Positions 59,880-64,000 of a DNA stretch of 64,000 nucleotides are shown here, piece after piece. A program made the position numbers and the translations under genes. The notes beneath the pieces are model-generated. The model was not told the origin of the DNA and did no database searches. It saw nothing but the letters and a program-made list of their open reading frames with translations. The DNA is from Straminergon stramineum. Its lineage: Eukaryota > Streptophyta > Bryopsida > Hypnales > Calliergonaceae. The stretch spans positions 20,672,019 to 20,736,018 of the forward strand of contig OY987270.1 of assembly GCA_963920665.1 (NCBI GenBank). The letters run 5' to 3'. How positions within the stretch are numbered: position 1 is the first letter of the stretch; each line of letters starts with the position of its first letter.

Positions 59880-62800
59880 GGCCTAATAAAACAAAACTTA
59901 ACCAAAGCCTAGCCTTCTAATTCTTATGGGAATCTTAATTAATAATTAACCAACAAATTAGTGAATAGTTTTGAGGAATAAAATATCAAATCAAATCTAA
60001 GTTTTTGTACCTTATTAATTATAAAATTCTTTGTCACCTTGTTTCTCCCTATTTTTAAATTTCCTTCATTTCATCTCTCTCACTTGTTTTGTTGTTTGTG
60101 TTTTGTTGTTCTTTTTGCAATAGATGAAAATTCTTAGTAGCTATAGAAGAAGTGGGAGTTTTAATCAAATTTTAGTGAAAAAAAAAAAAATATGGAGTGT
60201 GGCTACTATTGCCTTAGTATAACTGCATACCAGATTTTTTTTAAAACAATTTTTGTCAAAGTATTTGAAATCACAAACTCTACTCGTTCAGCTCTTAGCC
60301 ATTAAGCTTCTGGTTTGTTTAGCTATTGTTTGTCAACTCTTGCCTAGACTGTCCAACTCTGTTCATTTAGTTTTGGTCCTGTCCACTCTAGTCATTCAAT
60401 TTCATTTTGTCCAGCTCTCGTCATTTTGTTTCATCTCGTCCAACTCTCTACCACATGATGAGGGGTGATAGGGTGACCTTTGTGGTCTTGATTGCTCCCT
60501 GGTGCCCGCCTATCGTTCTTTTGATTTCTTTCTGTTGGTTCTCTTGATTGCTCAACCCATTCAAGTCCTCGTTGGATTATAGACTTATGGCCTTGTTCTA
60601 ATTTCTAATCTTTTGGAAACTTTCACTACCTGTACTAATTTTGATTGATCTCACACTAATTAACTTCTCTAATTAAAATTAATCAAGTAAAAGGGCTTTT
60701 GGGGAATTTCTTACTCAGCTAACCTTCACGACTCTAACTATAACATTCAAATGGATTTGTTTTGGGGATTTTGAGAAAATTTTCCAACTTCTTAAATTTT
60801 AAATTAACAATTTAATTTTTTTGGATTTTTGGAATAAATTTAATTAAACAAATCAAAGTGTTCTAATCTAATTGGATTTCTTTTTCCGGGATAATTTTAA
60901 TAAATCTCACTAAGGGAAAAACTAATCTAAATTTTGGATTTTTTCTAACTACTATTATAGGTTTTCTCAAGAACTCAACCTAAAAAATTTTAAGTATTTA
61001 TCTCCAATTCTCTCATAAAATCAAATGATCCAAATTAATTCTACATGTAAGGGCATTTTTCAAGCATACAAAGAAAAAGGTTTCTCTAATGGTTTCAAGT
61101 ACTGAAATACTTAGAACCAGCTTAAAAAATATTAATTTGAATATTCCAAACTTAAACCTTCACTAAGCAAGGGCAACCCTAGGTATACATGGTGTTGACA
61201 AACAATAATAGTATTTTGAAAGTTTACCCTTTAAAGGGGGTATACATGATATTGTTTAACCAAACATTAAAGACTAATTTCTCAAAATTTCAAAGTATTT
61301 AAGGTTTAATTACTAAAGGAAGTACGCATGACAATGTTGAAACCAAACTTTAACAATTATAGTCCCATTTTCCATTATACAACAAATTTTGGGCAAGGAT
61401 TGGTTCAATAAACTTTTGGTAAAGTCAAGCTTAGCTGCCTTAAGCCTATTAATACCAAATTTTGTTGTAATGAGCAAAAATTGTTAATATTCAAGAAATC
61501 TTAAACAAAATTAAAGTTTGGAGATCTATCCCTTCTACACTTTCATAAATCCAAGAAAATGAAGGCTTAGCCTCTAGAACTTCAAGAAATCAAATAAAGA
61601 TAACTTTGAAGGGATCCTCTCATCCTTTAAAGTGAGAAAATCAAAAAATAGAATGAAAATCAGGTCGGATCTCGATTTAAATCAGTGCTCCGACTATAAC
61701 GATAGCACAAGAGAAACGAAAGTAAAGTTTAGTTATAAGAATGAGGGTATCGACAACCTTGAGGAGGGACCTTTTATACATGGTCCAAGCCCCTTCCCAC
61801 TAAATTGTTGATGGAAAAATATTTACTTTCGACCTTTATATATTTTCTAAACTATCTTAAAGTATTTTCTAAATAATCCTTATTTAATAGAAGAATTTCT
61901 TATAACCCTCTCCATTTAGCTAATAAATCTTGGCTAAATCAAATCCAAGATCTTATTCCAAAGATATTTTCAAAATAACCTTAACTGACCTAAATATTTT
62001 GTTAATTAACCCAAAGTATTTCTAAATTGTCTTTTTTTAGACCAAAGATGGCTTGTTATGCAAAAAAAGAGATCTTGGCCAAATCCAATCTTTGATTTTA
62101 TAAAAAATATTTGTGAAATTAACTTTGTATTATCACAAATTACGATTAAAAAGTCAAACTAAGAGTCAACCCTCTCTATCTTTTAGGAAAAAACTCAAAA
62201 TCAAAAACAAATTGTACCATTGTGTTTAGAAGACTCACATTACCTTGAGAGGACCTTCTACCCCCTTCTTCTAAGCCATTTGTAAGCATGAAATCAACCT
62301 ACAGTAATTTCAAAGAAAAGTGAAAATTTTAACTTTTGGAATTTGTCTCTTTTAAGGAAACAGTTTGGCTAGGATTACTCAAAAGGTTCATGAGAATAAG
62401 AAAAGACCTCTCATTCACAACATTTGGACACCATCAACTCTTGGTACGTTAGTCAAATCGTCACCAAATTTTAAATTCTTTAAAAATTGTCGTTGCCAAT
62501 TCTGGTTTTTGGAAATCTTAAAATTTCTTCAAAATTTGTGGTGCACTTTATTAGAACACAAAACTTTATCATAATTTTTAGTGGGATTTTACTGCAACAT
62601 GGGTAATTTTTAGGAATTTACAACCATATTTTAAGGTCGTTGACTTCCTATGGAGTCATTGTGATTGTTTTGAAAAAATCCAAAACTTTTGGGATAGCTT
62701 CTAAGAAACTCCCAAAACTAGAGTACAACATTACATTTTACTTTGCATTATTTATAAGAAGGCTATAATTAGCCATTTTCTTTTGATTTCCACTTGAGGG

Positions 62801-64000
62801 AGAAATCATTCTTGTATCGGGGAATCTTGAGACAACCGGTTCTAATAATAGCTTCTAATAATAACTTTTAACATGGTTTTTAAAATAAAGCACATTTTTT
62901 CAAGCTTCGGTTGCTCTCCCATCACCTTATTTGCATTCTGGTTCATTCTACTATAAGTTATTTGCAAATAAGAATTTATTAATCCGATTTTTTTACAAAT
63001 TAGATGGTGACCTATACTAGACTCTCTAAACCTAAAATAGACTTAGCTAGTTTGTCACATGCATTTGTAAAACTAATTGAGTATGGACGAAATACTAGAA
63101 TTAGCAAACACTTGAATCTTTAATTTTCTTGGGATCACTTAATTGACCTTTCAGATTCTCAATTAGATACTAAAAATAGGAATTTGGAGTATTTCAGGTA
63201 CTCCGTACTTCTAGGATGACCCTTCAATACATTCGTAAGGACTTCAACCAAATACCTCTCAAACATTATTTTTATGCCTTTTGCATATAAATATGCTAAA
63301 AACCTAAAAACCTAAAAACCTAAAATAAAAAATCCTGAGTTGCAAGTACCAATTTTGAGGGCTTACACATATAGCAAGTTCTAATATTGAGTCAAAGTGG
63401 GCCTGGTTTCCATCTTGGATTCTTGGCTTTAGTCTCACCTTGGTACTTTGATTTGTCTATAGGCTTTTATTCTTTCCTAATTTTTTCTTAAATCTTCAAA
63501 AAAACCATTCATTATCTCCTATTATTAATTGCTTTATTCCTTTTCTATTTCTATATTCTTATAAAAAATTTAAATATATTAATTTAAATATAAATATGTA
63601 TCATCCTAAATTATTTGGATATTAATTCTGTTACAGACACATCATACAAAAGAAAATAATTTATTTTAATAAATATTAAACAAAATCATATCTTAATCTC
63701 AAGGAATGACATCTAGGGACAAAATATAAAAGAGAGATTTTAGATTGCTTACCTTTTCCTTAGGCTCCCCCAAAAGAAAAAAAAATAACTACTTAAGAAA
63801 TGTATCTACAAAATATGACTAAAGTGAAAATATAACTAGCAAATATACCTAGCACTTTTCAAATATATTTTTTCTATCCAAATTTCTTTAAATTGTTTAA
63901 AAGAAAAAAAATGTGATTATCATAGAAATATGACTGAAAAATATGATTGAAGCAAAAATATTACTAATAAATATGATTGTACGTTTTCTAAACATATCCC
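59880..64000. other. Long AT-rich region without a gene
   Basis: Only short frames and A/T-rich sequence. A small CCTAAAAA tandem repeat (three units) lies near 63300-63324. No gene, transposon border or RNA gene is recognised. Confidence 0.6.

Overview
The window is nuclear DNA of a land plant. It has spliced genes with plant-specific products (a D27-type carotenoid isomerase, an RHIP1-like protein, a DUF829/TMEM53 protein and a plastid-type SAM methyltransferase), GT-AG introns, short CCCTAAA telomere-type repeats and a dense load of transposons in AT-rich DNA. The style of a kinase relic at the left edge suggests a seed-free plant (bryophyte, lycophyte or fern), but the sequence alone does not settle this.

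The main discovery is a very large hAT-type transposon at 1700-20063 (18,364 bp). It ends in perfect 10-bp inverted repeats (CAGGGTTGAC) and is flanked by a perfect 8-bp duplication (CTTGTGAA, fitting the hAT pattern nTnnnnAn). It carries a hAT transposase gene (minus strand) and three further genes. Gene A (minus strand) has a RING-H2 finger. Gene B (plus strand, the only intact one) has a ubiquitin-interacting-like motif and a Gly/Ser/Tyr-rich tail. Gene C (plus strand) is a divergent protein kinase with HND and DWG motifs. A and B share an N-terminal domain that I do not recognise, with identical spacing C-x7-H-x23-C-x3-H. Six GC-rich CGGACG/CGTCCG islands lie at the two element ends and upstream of each of the four genes. 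The transposase, A and C carry seven in-frame premature stops, all TGA or TAG, each explainable by one C-to-T change at CGA or CAG, the sites methylated in silenced plant transposons.

From 20 to 46 kb is the host gene region: RHIP1-like (21842-26060, nine exons), the DUF829 gene (35276-37921, four exons), the D27-like gene (41814-40002, minus strand, eight exons) and the SAM methyltransferase (43139-45439, seven exons, one GC-AG intron). I reconstructed the exons by hand; all close in frame. Related repeat units lie just upstream of both the RHIP1-like and the D27-like genes.

From 46 to 64 kb I see no convincing gene. This part holds short inverted-repeat elements (termini CCCCTAAAGG, TTAA- or TA-flanked; one copy is nested inside the hAT element), a solo LTR with a perfect 5-bp duplication (58571-59874), two LTR fragments, minisatellites and long AT-rich stretches. 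No tRNA, rRNA or CRISPR array was seen.
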